Origin: Butyrivibrio sp.
Lineage (GTDB): Bacteria; Bacillota; Clostridia; Lachnospirales; Lachnospiraceae
Reading direction: 5' to 3'
DNA length: 64,000 nucleotides
NCBI GenBank assembly: GCA_015056585.1
Contig: SVFZ01000004.1
Coordinates: 1 to 64,000, forward strand
Shown here: one piece after another, positions 1 to 8,757 of the stretch
Position numbering within the stretch: the first letter of the stretch is position 1
Layout of the letters: the number at the start of each line of letters is the position of its first letter
Notes under the pieces: model-generated
What the model was told of the DNA's origin: nothing
What the model saw: only the letters and a program-made list of their open reading frames with translations
The model's database searches: none
Position numbers and translations under genes: made by a program

Positions 1-630
1 GCCTTTATCATGCAGTTTACCAATGCCATGGTTTCCATATCCTGCAACAGCGTTCTTGCGGATGTGGGAGGAGATCTGTACGTATCCATTATGACCATGG
101 TAAATTCCGCACGCCAGATGATGGAGACTCCGATCCTTGCCGTTGCGGAGGGAACTTCTCCCGTTATAAGCTATAACTACGGTGCCCACCGCTTTGATAG
201 AATCAAGAGATCGATTGCCATAATGGTGGCCATGGAATTTGGCTACACCTTCCTGGTGTGGATGTTCATAAGACTGTTCCCGGCAGCAGTCATCGGAGTA
301 TTCAGTAATGACAGAACAATTCTTGCCGATGCCATACCTGCCTTTAATCTGTATTTCTCCACCTTTATCTTTATGACCTTCCAGCATTCCGGTCAGGTGG
401 TGTTTAAGTCTTTAGGAAGAAAGGGCCATGCCATTTTCTTTTCCCTGTTCAGAAAAGCAATGATCGTGGTCCCCTTAACGTATATATTACCGTACCTGTT
501 TAAGATGGGGACTGACGGCGTTTTTGCGGCGGAGCCCATAAGCAACGTGGTTGGGGGAACAGCATGCTTTGTAACGATGCTGTTTACGGTACGGAAGATG
601 GATTCAAAGAGAGCACAGCAGGCAGCGTAG
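1..630 (+). CDS. MATE-family efflux transporter, C-terminal part (5' end outside window)
   Basis: The reading frame is open from the first base, so the gene begins upstream of the window. About 209 residues are visible, with five or six hydrophobic segments. The stretch with TPILAVAEGTSPVISYNYGA is the typical second-half MATE signature (a Gly-rich turn before a membrane helix), and the ending is a short Lys/Arg tail after the last helix. MATE proteins export drugs or metabolites in exchange for Na+ or H+; the substrate cannot be told here. The gene converges on purA, and a shared hairpin terminator lies between them. Confidence 0.85.
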   Translation, partial: AFIMQFTNAMVSISCNSVLADVGGDLYVSIMTMVNSARQMMETPILAVAEGTSPVISYNYGAHRFDRIKRSIAIMVAMEFGYTFLVWMFIRLFPAAVIGVFSNDRTILADAIPAFNLYFSTFIFMTFQHSGQVVFKSLGRKGHAIFFSLFRKAMIVVPLTYILPYLFKMGTDGVFAAEPISNVVGGTACFVTMLFTVRKMDSKRAQQAA

Positions 631-660
631 GTTTCATAGCAAAGCGGCCTGTATTGAGAT

Positions 661-700
661 AAAGCCGATGAGTACAGGAAACACTTTACTCACCGGCTTT
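661..700. terminator. Bidirectional terminator between MATE gene and purA
   Basis: AAAGCCGATGAGTA at 661-674 pairs with TACTCACCGGCTTT at 687-700 (one A·C mismatch) around a 12-nt loop. A/T-rich tails lie on both sides, and the two flanking genes converge on it. Confidence 0.8.
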
Positions 701-720
701 ACTTTTAGTAATTTATTATC

Positions 721-2016
721 TTATTTGGAAAATTTGCTCTTTCTGTAGATTATATCTGTTCTTGCAGGTCCGTTACTTACCATTGTGATAGGATAGCCGA
801 TCTGCTCCTCAATGAATTCGATGTAATTTCTGCAATTCTCAGGGAGATCCTCATACTTCTTGATTCCTCTGATCTCGCATTTCCATCCGGGAAGATTTTT
901 AAATACAGGCTTTGCCTTCTCAAGAAGGTGAGTTACAGGGAATTCTGTTGTAACTTCTCCGTCAATATCATAGCCGACACATACCGGAATCTCGTCGAGA
1001 TATCCCAGAACATCCAGCACAGTGAAAGCAACATCTGTTGTGCCCTGAAGTCTGCAGCCATACTTACTTGCTACGCAGTCGTACCAGCCAACTCTCCTTG
1101 GACGGCCTGTAGTTGCACCGTATTCGCCGCCATCACCACCGCGTCTTCTAAGTTCTTCTGCTTCGTCGCCAAAGAGCTCTGATACAAAAGCGCCGGCTCC
1201 TACAGCTGATGAGTATGCTTTTGAAACAGTTACTACCTGCTTGATCTCATAAGGTGGAATACCTGCTCCGATTGCACCGTAAGCTGCAAGAGGAGATGAA
1301 GAAGTAACCATAGGATAAATACCATGGTCAGGATCCTTCATTGTACCAAGCTGACCCTCAAGGAGAATTGTCTTACCTTCCTTAATGGCCTTGTCAAGAT
1401 AAAGAGATACGTTTCCAACGTAAGGCTTAACCTGCTCTCTCCATTCTACAATCTGATTAAATAAAGCTTCCTGATCGATAGGATCTGAGTGGTAGAGATT
1501 TACCAGAAGAACGTCCTTGATCTCTGCAACTCTTGCGATCTTTTCCTTGATAACATCATCATCCTGGAAGAATTCGTTGATCTGCCAGCCAATCTTTGAA
1601 TATTTATCTGAATAGAAAGGAGCAATTCCTGACTTGGTGGAACCAAAGCTTTTGCCTGCAAGTCTTGCCTCTTCCAGAGTATCGAAGAGCACGTGATAAG
1701 GCATCATAACCTGTACTCTGTCAGAAATCATGATCTGCGGAGTGGGAACACCTTTGGATGTAACATCATTCAGCTCCTTCATGAACTTTGTAATATCGAA
1801 TGCAACTCCGTTACCAATGATGTTCATGATGTTCTGGTGGAACACTCCTGAAGGCATTGTGTGGAGAGCAAATTTGCCGTAATTATTGACGATAGTGTGA
1901 CCTGCGTTTGCTCCGCCCTGGAAACGTATTACAACGTCTGCCTGATCTGCAAGGGTATCCGTGATCTTGCCCTTTCCTTCGTCTCCCCAGTTAGCACCAA
2001 CAACTGCTTTTACCAT
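721..2016 (-). CDS. purA: Adenylosuccinate synthetase
   Basis: PurA joins IMP and aspartate using GTP to give adenylosuccinate, the first committed step to AMP, in the cytosol. The 431-residue product has the family length. It opens with the phosphate-binding segment WGDEGKGK, followed by RFQGGANAGHT, which holds the conserved Asn-Ala-Gly-His-Thr, and later GEYGATTGRPRRVGWYD, which carries the IMP-binding TTGRPRR motif. A GAGAGGG ribosome site lies just upstream of the ATG on the minus strand. It stands alone, away from purL at 11 kb. Confidence 0.97.
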   Translation of the reverse strand: MVKAVVGANWGDEGKGKITDTLADQADVVIRFQGGANAGHTIVNNYGKFALHTMPSGVFHQNIMNIIGNGVAFDITKFMKELNDVTSKGVPTPQIMISDRVQVMMPYHVLFDTLEEARLAGKSFGSTKSGIAPFYSDKYSKIGWQINEFFQDDDVIKEKIARVAEIKDVLLVNLYHSDPIDQEALFNQIVEWREQVKPYVGNVSLYLDKAIKEGKTILLEGQLGTMKDPDHGIYPMVTSSSPLAAYGAIGAGIPPYEIKQVVTVSKAYSSAVGAGAFVSELFGDEAEELRRRGGDGGEYGATTGRPRRVGWYDCVASKYGCRLQGTTDVAFTVLDVLGYLDEIPVCVGYDIDGEVTTEFPVTHLLEKAKPVFKNLPGWKCEIRGIKKYEDLPENCRNYIEFIEEQIGYPITMVSNGPARTDIIYRKSKFSK

Positions 2017-2191
2017 TATAAATCCCTCTCTTTTATTTCTCTTTGTGGATATTTTTTTACCATAGTCATAATATCAGCAAAAGACATATAAGTAAAATCG
2101 ATATTTTTTATGTCTGGTATAAGTAAAACTTATTTATCGAAATTTAATATAAAATATATACATTATAAAGACATATTGTTTGAAAATTGTA

Positions 2192-2219
2192 TAAAATAAA
2201 ATATATATTCTGTCGATAA
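2192..2219 (+). promoter_or_regulatory. Possible motility-type (SigD/FliA-like) promoter in the 327-bp gap before the chemoreceptor
   Basis: The purA-chemoreceptor gap (2017-2343) is very AT-rich and holds no gene. TAAA at 2192-2195, a 16-bp spacer and GTCGATAA at 2212-2219 match the SigD consensus (TAAA, about 15 bp, GCCGATAA) closely. Chemoreceptors are classic members of that regulon. The match is by eye; a second GTCGATAG occurs at 2233. Confidence 0.4.
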
Positions 2220-2343
2220 AGCAAATGAACACGTCGATAGGAAAAAATTCTGAATCTTTTCAAGCCTGATTTTACATATTTATACAACTGACAGATGCTT
2301 GGGGGGATAGACCGGTACTAACCAAACAAATTAGGAGGGAATT

Positions 2344-4056
2344 ATGGCTGCGGCAAATACGAAGGAATCTAACAATCTGAACGAGTTCAGAAAGCTTTCG
2401 GTTTCTGATAAGTTCAAAAAAGTCTTTGGAAAATTCAGAACTAACCTTATCGTGATCTTTGCTGTTATCATCTTGATTGATATTTTAGCACTCTTTAATC
2501 TGCATAATATTTATGCAGTATATTATGAGCAAAATACTCAGCAGGGTGAAGTCAGAATTACAATTCAGGCATTGGCAAAATACTATCTGTGGGCATTGTC
2601 TGCATATGAGGAAGAAGATAAAAATGAACAGATTGCCGGTGCAAAGGAAAAGATTCAGGAGTTGAATGATGGTCTTGATTCTTTGAAAAAAGTGTACGAC
2701 GGAGATCTGACTCTTATTTACTCACATATCAAGGACATTGACACAGCAGGCGATAAGCTTGTTGAAATGTTTGGCTCGGGAGCCACAGACGAGGAATGTT
2801 ATGAATATTATGTTGCCAATGTAAATGAGGCAATTAAGATTGTTGTAAAAGACTTCAAAGAGGTCGGAATTTCAGCCAAGGCTCAGGCTCAGAAAGCATA
2901 TATTTTTGCTATTATCAGCGTTCTTGTTATGACCGCTGTTTCACTTGTTGTTGTAGTTTATGCTATTTTGTACTCAAGTAAAGCCCGCAAGACTCTCACA
3001 AAGAGTATTCTTGGACCTATTGAAGCAATATCCACTGCAGCAGATGATATGGCAAGAGGTAAGCTTGAACTGACAATTGAGACGGACGCTGAAGACGAGC
3101 TTGGTAAGCTGGCAAAGGATATTACTGATTCTACCGATGTAATCGAAAAAATCGTAAAAGATATTGATGAGACTTTAAAGCGCATGTCTGCCGGAGATTT
3201 CTCATCAGGTACAAGGAATGAAAAACTCTATATCGGCGACTATCAGGCAATAAAGAATGCGTTTAATGATATTTCCGAAAATCTTTCAAATACTCTGCTG
3301 GAAGTTAGAAATTCGTCAGCTCAGGTTTCACAGGGCGCAGTAAATATGTCACAGGGTGCTAATGATCTGGCGGAAGGCTCTACAGATCAGGCTGCTGCTG
3401 TACAGGAGCTTACAGCTTCTGTTAATTCTGTAACCGAGCAGACCAGACAACTTGCAGAGGTTGCTGAAAAGAGTAAATCTATGGCAACCGAGGTTAAGGA
3501 TAATGCGGAAATGTCCGCAAGAAAGATGCATCTTGTTACCGATGCGATGACCAGAATTACTGAGGCATCAGCAGAGATTGAACAGGTTACAAACTCAATC
3601 GAAGCTATCGCCAAGCAGACATCACTTCTTGCACTTAATGCTTCAATTGAGGCAGCAAGAGCAGGCGAAACCGGAAAAGGCTTTGCAGTAGTTGCGGATC
3701 AGATTGGTAAGCTTGCCGATCAGTCCAGTGAAGCTGCGAAGAATACACATCAGCTCATCGCTGATACAATGGATGAGATCAATAACGGTAACTCAGTTGT
3801 GGCTGAGACAACAGAAGCCCTCGATGCAATGCAGCACAGTGTAGAAGAAATCACAGATATGATCATTCAGACCGGGGATCTTGCAGAACAGCAGGCTCAG
3901 AGTATGGATGAGATTGACAAGGGCATTGAGATGATATCTAACGTTGTTCAGAACAATTCCGCAACTGCTGAGGAATCCAGTGCTGTATCACAGGAACTTT
4001 CAGAGCAGTCTGAGAGCCTGAACAACCTGATCGGACAGTTCACAATCAGCGAGTAA
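2344..4056 (+). CDS. Methyl-accepting chemotaxis protein
   Basis: A transmembrane chemoreceptor that would signal to CheA/CheW. Residues 34-52 form the first membrane helix, then about 130 residues of mainly helical external sensor (four-helix-bundle type), a second helix near 185-210, and a HAMP domain. The cytoplasmic coiled coil has the highly conserved hairpin tip around residues 421-470 (SLLALNASIEAARAGETGKG). At 570 residues it is a standard short receptor. An AGGAGGG ribosome site precedes the ATG and a terminator follows, so it seems to be its own transcription unit. The ligand is unknown. Its presence implies motility. Confidence 0.95.
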   Translation: MAAANTKESNNLNEFRKLSVSDKFKKVFGKFRTNLIVIFAVIILIDILALFNLHNIYAVYYEQNTQQGEVRITIQALAKYYLWALSAYEEEDKNEQIAGAKEKIQELNDGLDSLKKVYDGDLTLIYSHIKDIDTAGDKLVEMFGSGATDEECYEYYVANVNEAIKIVVKDFKEVGISAKAQAQKAYIFAIISVLVMTAVSLVVVVYAILYSSKARKTLTKSILGPIEAISTAADDMARGKLELTIETDAEDELGKLAKDITDSTDVIEKIVKDIDETLKRMSAGDFSSGTRNEKLYIGDYQAIKNAFNDISENLSNTLLEVRNSSAQVSQGAVNMSQGANDLAEGSTDQAAAVQELTASVNSVTEQTRQLAEVAEKSKSMATEVKDNAEMSARKMHLVTDAMTRITEASAEIEQVTNSIEAIAKQTSLLALNASIEAARAGETGKGFAVVADQIGKLADQSSEAAKNTHQLIADTMDEINNGNSVVAETTEALDAMQHSVEEITDMIIQTGDLAEQQAQSMDEIDKGIEMISNVVQNNSATAEESSAVSQELSEQSESLNNLIGQFTISE

Positions 4057-4113
4057 GAAAAGGTGATGTAGCAGGAACAGGACATGTCCGGACAGACATA
4101 ACAATACACCAGT

Positions 4114-4160
4114 AAAGCTCTTTGCGTAGGCATGCTCCTGCGCGAGGGGCTTTTATTTTT
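4114..4160 (+). terminator. Terminator after the chemoreceptor gene
   Basis: AAAGCTC pairs with GGGGCTTT through the outer arm, GCGTAGG pairs with CCTGCGC in the inner arm, and a run of T follows at 4151-4160. Confidence 0.75.
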
Positions 4161-4270
4161 TGATTCATTGGGGAAATTTCATTGTATTTCCTGTTAAACC
4201 GGTAAATTGCCCGGCTTACTTTTACATCATATTCTTTACGAAATAACAAAAAAAAGAGTACAATATATCT

Positions 4271-5968
4271 ATGAATAATAATTCAAAAAAGAAAAAGACC
4301 ATGTCTATGGCCCACAGAGCGGTAATAATCTCAGTTACATCATCTGTTTTTCTGGTGGCTGTGTGCATACTTGTGTCGGCGCTTTTTTTCCAAAGAGAAG
4401 CGATCAAGATCTATGAGGGTATGGAGACCTCTCTTACAAGATCTGCGCTGGTGGAAGTTGATGAAAAGGCGCTGAATGAGCTGATCATAAAAACCTCTGA
4501 GGTAGTGAAAACTATCGATGATCCGGTAAGCATGCGCGAAACAAGCGAAGAGGAATATTTTGCGAAGTTTGAAGAAATCCAGAACAGCGACGAGTACAAA
4601 AAGATATGGGAGCAGCTTAACAACACAAGAAGAGCGACAATTTCAACGGCCTACTGTCTGTCTTTGATCTATCCTGACAGGGGCTACTGGGTTTATGTTT
4701 TTGATGCAAGCGACAGCAATGTACAGAGGTGCGGAGAACTTCTCTTTGACGATTTCAGCGCACTTTCAGGGCATCCGGGCATGGACTATGTGGGAAATGT
4801 GACATTTTCGCAGAAGTACGGCAGAGTTCGTACCGACGGAGTTGCTGTTTATACTGATGACGAAAATGGCATTTATTCATATTTGACAGCGGATATTCCT
4901 GTCAGTGAAGCCTACAAAAAAGTGCAGCTTTTTATCCTGCAGACTTCTATCGCAGCAGCTATCATTCTGGCTGTGACATGTTTTGGAGTATTTATGGCGG
5001 TAAACCGTACCGCAGTTAAGCCGATCGATGTTATGGCAGCAAAAGCGGAAGATTTCGTGTCATTGTACGAGGAAAGATATGATACTCATGTTTCTACCGA
5101 CATTTTCCAGGATATTTACAGTGGCCATGTAAAAGAGCTGATAAAGCTGTCAATTTCTTTAAGAAGCATGGAGCTTGAAATGAACAGCTATCTTAAGGAC
5201 ATTGACAGACTTGTATCCGAAAAGGCCAGGATAGGTACTGAGCTTGACATTGCCACCAAAATCCAGATCGGTACCATGCCACGGAACTTTTCTGATTTTG
5301 ATAAGTACCCTCAAATTGAACTTTACGGGGATTGCAAGCCTGCAAAAGAAGTTGGCGGCGACTTTTACGATTTCTTTATGCTGGATGAGGATCATCTGTG
5401 CCTTGTTATGGCGGATGTTTCCGGCAAGGGTATTCCTGCAGCTCTTTATATGATGGTATGTAAAATCGCGCTTATGACGAGAGCGGAGCAGGGCGGAACA
5501 CCATCCGAGATACTTACATATGTGAATAACAGACTTTCAGCAAACAACTCAGTGGATATGTTCGTTACCGTATGGATTGGGATACTTTCTCTTTCTACAG
5601 GACACGTGGTCGCTGCAAATGCGGGCCATGAGTACCCGGTGGTAACTGATGAAAACGGTAATTATGTTCTGATGAAGGACAAGCACGGTTTCGTTCTTGG
5701 CGGTATGGAAGGCCTTAAATACAAGGACTATGAGTTTGATATTCCAAAGGGCGGAAGGCTGTTTCTTTACACTGACGGTGTTCCTGAAACCCAGAACAAA
5801 AAGGAAGAGTTTTATGGAACAGAGCGCATGGTAGAGACTCTCAACCGTTGCAGGGATTTGGACACCAAGAGTACAATAAAGCAGATACAGGGGGCACTCT
5901 TGGATTTTTCCGAAGGAGCAGAACAGTTTGACGACACGACACTATTAAATGTTTGGTATAAAGGATGA
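4271..5968 (+). CDS. Membrane-bound SpoIIE/RsbU-type PP2C phosphatase
   Basis: Likely a Ser/Thr phosphatase that dephosphorylates a STAS-domain protein. The 565-residue product has a membrane helix near residues 15-35, a roughly 180-residue external sensor segment, a second helix near 215-240, and a HAMP-like linker. The C-terminal SpoIIE domain starts near residue 330 (ELDIATKIQIGTMP). It carries PP2C metal-site motifs: GGDFYDF, the Asp and Gly of VMADVSGKGIPAA, NAGHEYPVV, LYTDGVPETQN and a final DDTTLL. The RsbW-like and STAS genes directly downstream are its expected partners. The ribosome site is weak; translation could also start at the internal ATGs near codon 11. Confidence 0.93.
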   Translation: MNNNSKKKKTMSMAHRAVIISVTSSVFLVAVCILVSALFFQREAIKIYEGMETSLTRSALVEVDEKALNELIIKTSEVVKTIDDPVSMRETSEEEYFAKFEEIQNSDEYKKIWEQLNNTRRATISTAYCLSLIYPDRGYWVYVFDASDSNVQRCGELLFDDFSALSGHPGMDYVGNVTFSQKYGRVRTDGVAVYTDDENGIYSYLTADIPVSEAYKKVQLFILQTSIAAAIILAVTCFGVFMAVNRTAVKPIDVMAAKAEDFVSLYEERYDTHVSTDIFQDIYSGHVKELIKLSISLRSMELEMNSYLKDIDRLVSEKARIGTELDIATKIQIGTMPRNFSDFDKYPQIELYGDCKPAKEVGGDFYDFFMLDEDHLCLVMADVSGKGIPAALYMMVCKIALMTRAEQGGTPSEILTYVNNRLSANNSVDMFVTVWIGILSLSTGHVVAANAGHEYPVVTDENGNYVLMKDKHGFVLGGMEGLKYKDYEFDIPKGGRLFLYTDGVPETQNKKEEFYGTERMVETLNRCRDLDTKSTIKQIQGALLDFSEGAEQFDDTTLLNVWYKG

Positions 5969-5971
5969 CAT

Positions 5972-6379
5972 ATGGATAAAAAAGAAATAATGGCTAAAGT
6001 CGAGAACCTGCCTGAGGTTTTGGCGTTTATCGATGAAAAGCTGGAAATGGCCGGATGCTCCATGAAGGCTCAAATGCAGATTGACGTGGCTGTTGAGGAG
6101 ATTTTTGTTAACATAGCAAGCTATGCCTATGAGGGAAAAGAAGGGATGGCTGAAATCTTTTTTGACATAGACAGCGAAAAAAATGCAGTTATTACCTTTG
6201 TGGACGGAGGAGTACCCTACGATCCGCTTAAAAAGGCCGATCCGGATGTGACTCTTTCCGCTGATGAGAGGCAGATCGGTGGTCTTGGAATCTTCATGGT
6301 GAAAAAGACCATGGATGACATGATCTACGAGTACAAGGATGAAAAAAACCGCCTTACCCTGGTAAAGAAGCTTGGATGA
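5972..6379 (+). CDS. Anti-sigma-type Ser kinase (RsbW/SpoIIAB-like HATPase)
   Basis: A 135-residue single-domain GHKL ATPase. The N-box is VEEIFVNIASYAY, the G1 box is DGGVPYDP and the G2 box is GGLGIFMVKKTMD, so all ATP-contacting motifs are present. Proteins of this family bind a regulator and phosphorylate the Ser of a STAS antagonist. The gene begins 3 bp after the phosphatase gene stops and precedes a STAS gene, giving phosphatase, kinase and antagonist in one run. No sigma factor is nearby, so the final target is unknown. Confidence 0.92.
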   Translation: MDKKEIMAKVENLPEVLAFIDEKLEMAGCSMKAQMQIDVAVEEIFVNIASYAYEGKEGMAEIFFDIDSEKNAVITFVDGGVPYDPLKKADPDVTLSADERQIGGLGIFMVKKTMDDMIYEYKDEKNRLTLVKKLG

Positions 6380-6439
6380 ATCAATAATAAAGATTTTATA
6401 AACTATTCAATGTGGGAAATAATGGCATTTTAAACATGC

Positions 6440-6445
6440 TATAAT
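6440..6445 (+). promoter_or_regulatory. Possible -10 box upstream of the STAS gene
   Basis: TATAAT at 6440-6445 lies about 36 bp before the STAS start codon, in the 100-bp gap after the kinase gene. No convincing -35 box is visible at the right distance, so the call is weak. Confidence 0.3.
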
Positions 6446-6481
6446 TAAAGGTGTTTCATAAATACTTAGGAGGGAAAGGAT

Positions 6482-6781
6482 ATGTTAAACATCAACAAGA
6501 CACAGGCTGATAAGAATCTGGTAATTTCGTTGGAGGGAAGACTTGATACTATGACAGCACCTGATCTTGAGAGCCAGCTTCAGGCTTCTCTTGCAGGAGT
6601 AGAGCATCTTTCATTTGATCTTGCAAAACTTGAGTATATTTCCAGTGCCGGTCTTCGTGTTCTTTTGTCAGCACAGAAGACCATGAACAAGCAGGGAGAT
6701 ATGGTTGTTAAAAACGCAACTGAGGAAGTAAAGGAAATCTTTGAAGTAACCGGTTTCACGGATATTCTTACTATTGAGTAA
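6482..6781 (+). CDS. STAS-domain anti-sigma factor antagonist (SpoIIAA/RsbV-like)
   Basis: A 99-residue stand-alone STAS domain. The phosphorylated Ser of the family lies in EYISSAGLRVLL (Ser54/Ser55), preceded by a hydrophobic strand as in SpoIIAA. It would be phosphorylated by the kinase encoded at 5972 and dephosphorylated by the phosphatase at 4271. A strong TAGGAGGGAAAGG ribosome site precedes the ATG. Confidence 0.93.
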   Translation: MLNINKTQADKNLVISLEGRLDTMTAPDLESQLQASLAGVEHLSFDLAKLEYISSAGLRVLLSAQKTMNKQGDMVVKNATEEVKEIFEVTGFTDILTIE

Positions 6782-6813
6782 AGGCTGGTGGCTTGTTTTA
6801 CGAGGGGGATACT

Positions 6814-7437
6814 ATGGAATCGGATAAGATACTGATTACAAATAAGACTTTTCAGATTGATGATACACTTGATAAGATCGACAATTATCTTGCAGATCTG
6901 AAACTTGCACCAAAAGACAATCTTCATCTTCGTCTTTTATCAGAAGAGACACTGGGAATGCTCGGCGCAATGGCCGGAGAATACAGCTCAGTAGTCTGGT
7001 TTGAAAAAGATGGTGATATCTGCAGGGTCAAGGTGGTTGCCAAGACAGAAATGGATATAGATAAGAAGAAAGAGATTCTTTCTGTTTCCAGATCAGGTGA
7101 AAACACTCTTGCAAAGGGCTTTATGGGCAAGATTGGTGACATCATTGAAAATGGTTTTTTGAATTATGAAAATGTTATGAGACTTCAACAGGAGTATGGC
7201 GGTGGATACGTAGATTACGCCGCAATGGGCGGAAGACCCTCAGGGGAGACTTTTTGCTGGAGTCTTGAGCAGTATAAGGATGCTCTTGATGAAGTAAGAG
7301 AAAGTGACGATGCAGCCGGAACAGCCTGGGATGAACTTGAAAAGTCCATCGTTGCCCGCCTTGCTGATGATGTAATAGTCGGAGTAAGGAAAGACGAGGT
7401 TGAACTTACAATCGTTTCAAAGCTCCTTGGCAAATAG
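6814..7437 (+). CDS. Unknown protein of the partner-switching module, possibly a degenerate HATPase
   Basis: A 207-residue soluble protein. I chose ATG 6814 because GAGGGGG at 6802-6808 sits 5 bp before it; a TTG at 6793 is in frame. Residues 40-50 (LRLLSEETLGML) recall the N-box of GHKL ATPases and are followed by a beta-strand-like segment. No clear G1 or G2 box is visible, so kinase activity is doubtful. It begins 32 bp after the STAS gene, most likely in the same transcript, and probably acts with the module. I do not recognise the family. Confidence 0.8.
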   Translation: MESDKILITNKTFQIDDTLDKIDNYLADLKLAPKDNLHLRLLSEETLGMLGAMAGEYSSVVWFEKDGDICRVKVVAKTEMDIDKKKEILSVSRSGENTLAKGFMGKIGDIIENGFLNYENVMRLQQEYGGGYVDYAAMGGRPSGETFCWSLEQYKDALDEVRESDDAAGTAWDELEKSIVARLADDVIVGVRKDEVELTIVSKLLGK

Positions 7438-7510
7438 GTGCTGCGGAGTAGTCGCTCCTGAAAGGCTTGTTTGCTGAGTCCTTGGATGTTTTATAAAAAA
7501 TTGTGATTTT

Positions 7511-7598
7511 ATAAGTGTAGTTGTCAGGAAATAATGGTTCACCAACCTTTTTAGGGTTTGATGAAATTTTCCACTGACGTCTGCACTTATTTTTTTTG
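7511..7598 (+). terminator. Long structured terminator (about 80-nt hairpin plus T-run)
   Basis: ATAAGTG at 7511-7517 pairs with CACTTAT at 7584-7590, and further in GTCAG pairs with CTGAC and GGAAAT with ATTTTCC (one bulge). Inside is a smaller GGTT/AACC hairpin. Eight T residues follow. It is unusually long for a plain terminator and could be the 3' end of an RNA. Confidence 0.6.
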
Positions 7599-7717
7599 CT
7601 ATCATTTTAGATTTCGATTTTTGCTTATTTTTGATTTTTGGGAAAAGAGTTTGCAAAGGACGGCCCTGAGATATACACTAAGATTTGAATAATAAAAGGG
7701 AAGATAAGGATTTAGGC

Positions 7718-8659
7718 ATGGATAATAGAGGAAATATGGAAACAGTGACAAAAGACAAACGAGTGAAAGAGAGAAATGCGACAACACCTTTTTTTAAGCG
7801 GATTCTTGCACTTGTTGCGTTGGCGCTTATTGCTGGACTTATAATAGCATTTTTACTGGTGGCGCTGTTTGGCGGCCCTGAGTCAAAAGATGTATTTGTG
7901 GGACTCGCAGGAGCAATCGTTGCAGTTCCGATTCTGTTCTGGCTTCTTTTATGGTCAGCCGGAGCAGTGTTTGGAAGGCATACCATAGCTTCTTTGGACG
8001 CAGGCACCAGCAACAAAAGACATGATAAATACGGAAATGTGATACCTGATGGGAAGATTGACACGGTGGTTTTCGATATCGGAAATGTACTTACTGATTT
8101 TGCCTGGAAAGAGTTTATTGCCTCCAAGGGCTATGATGAACAGATGGTTGAGCGAATCGGAAAAGCCTCTGTTGAGAGCGAGGACTGGGTTGAGTACGAT
8201 AAGGGAAACTTAACAAATGATGAGATTATTGAGCGTTTTGTTGAGAATGATCCGGAGATTGCAGAAGACATTCGCAAGGTTTTTGTCAATATTGACGGCA
8301 TTATATTAAAGAGGGAAAAGACAATTCCATGGATCAGAGCGCTTAAGGCAGCAGGATACAGGGTTTTATACCTTTCCAATTTTTCAAAACAGGCTCTTGA
8401 AGGTTGCCCTGATGCGATGGCTTTTCTTGAGGAAACCGATGGCGGAATCTTAAGTTACAGAGATCACTTTGTAAAGCCGTATCCTGAAATATACCATCTA
8501 TTGGAAGAGAGATATGATCTCGTTCCCGAAAAGACAGTTTTCATCGATGATACAAAGGTCAATATTGATGCCTGTTTAAAGCTTGGCTGGGAAGGAATTG
8601 TATACAAGGACTATGAGCAGGCAGAGAAGGCACTTTTTGCAATCGGAGTCAGGTACTAA
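7718..8659 (+). CDS. HAD-family hydrolase with an N-terminal two-helix membrane anchor
   Basis: A predicted phosphatase of HAD subfamily IA. After a basic N-terminus there are two hydrophobic helices (about residues 27-50 and 60-85), then the catalytic domain. Motif I is VVFDIGNVL (with DxG in place of DxD, as in the YihX-like group), motif II is LYLSNFS, motif III is the Lys of FVKPYPEIY and motif IV is VFIDDTKVN. Relatives act on sugar phosphates such as glucose-1-phosphate; the substrate here is unknown. ATG 7718 is preferred (AAGGA 7 bp upstream) over a TTG at 7685. Fusion of this cytosolic enzyme family to a membrane anchor is uncommon. Confidence 0.85.
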   Translation: MDNRGNMETVTKDKRVKERNATTPFFKRILALVALALIAGLIIAFLLVALFGGPESKDVFVGLAGAIVAVPILFWLLLWSAGAVFGRHTIASLDAGTSNKRHDKYGNVIPDGKIDTVVFDIGNVLTDFAWKEFIASKGYDEQMVERIGKASVESEDWVEYDKGNLTNDEIIERFVENDPEIAEDIRKVFVNIDGIILKREKTIPWIRALKAAGYRVLYLSNFSKQALEGCPDAMAFLEETDGGILSYRDHFVKPYPEIYHLLEERYDLVPEKTVFIDDTKVNIDACLKLGWEGIVYKDYEQAEKALFAIGVRY

Positions 8660-8757
8660 ACATTGCTTTCATACTGATATCAAATGCTGATAAACATCTT
8701 TCATGGACTTTTGGTTTGCAGACACAATGACAATTTTTAAATACGGATGGGAAAAGA

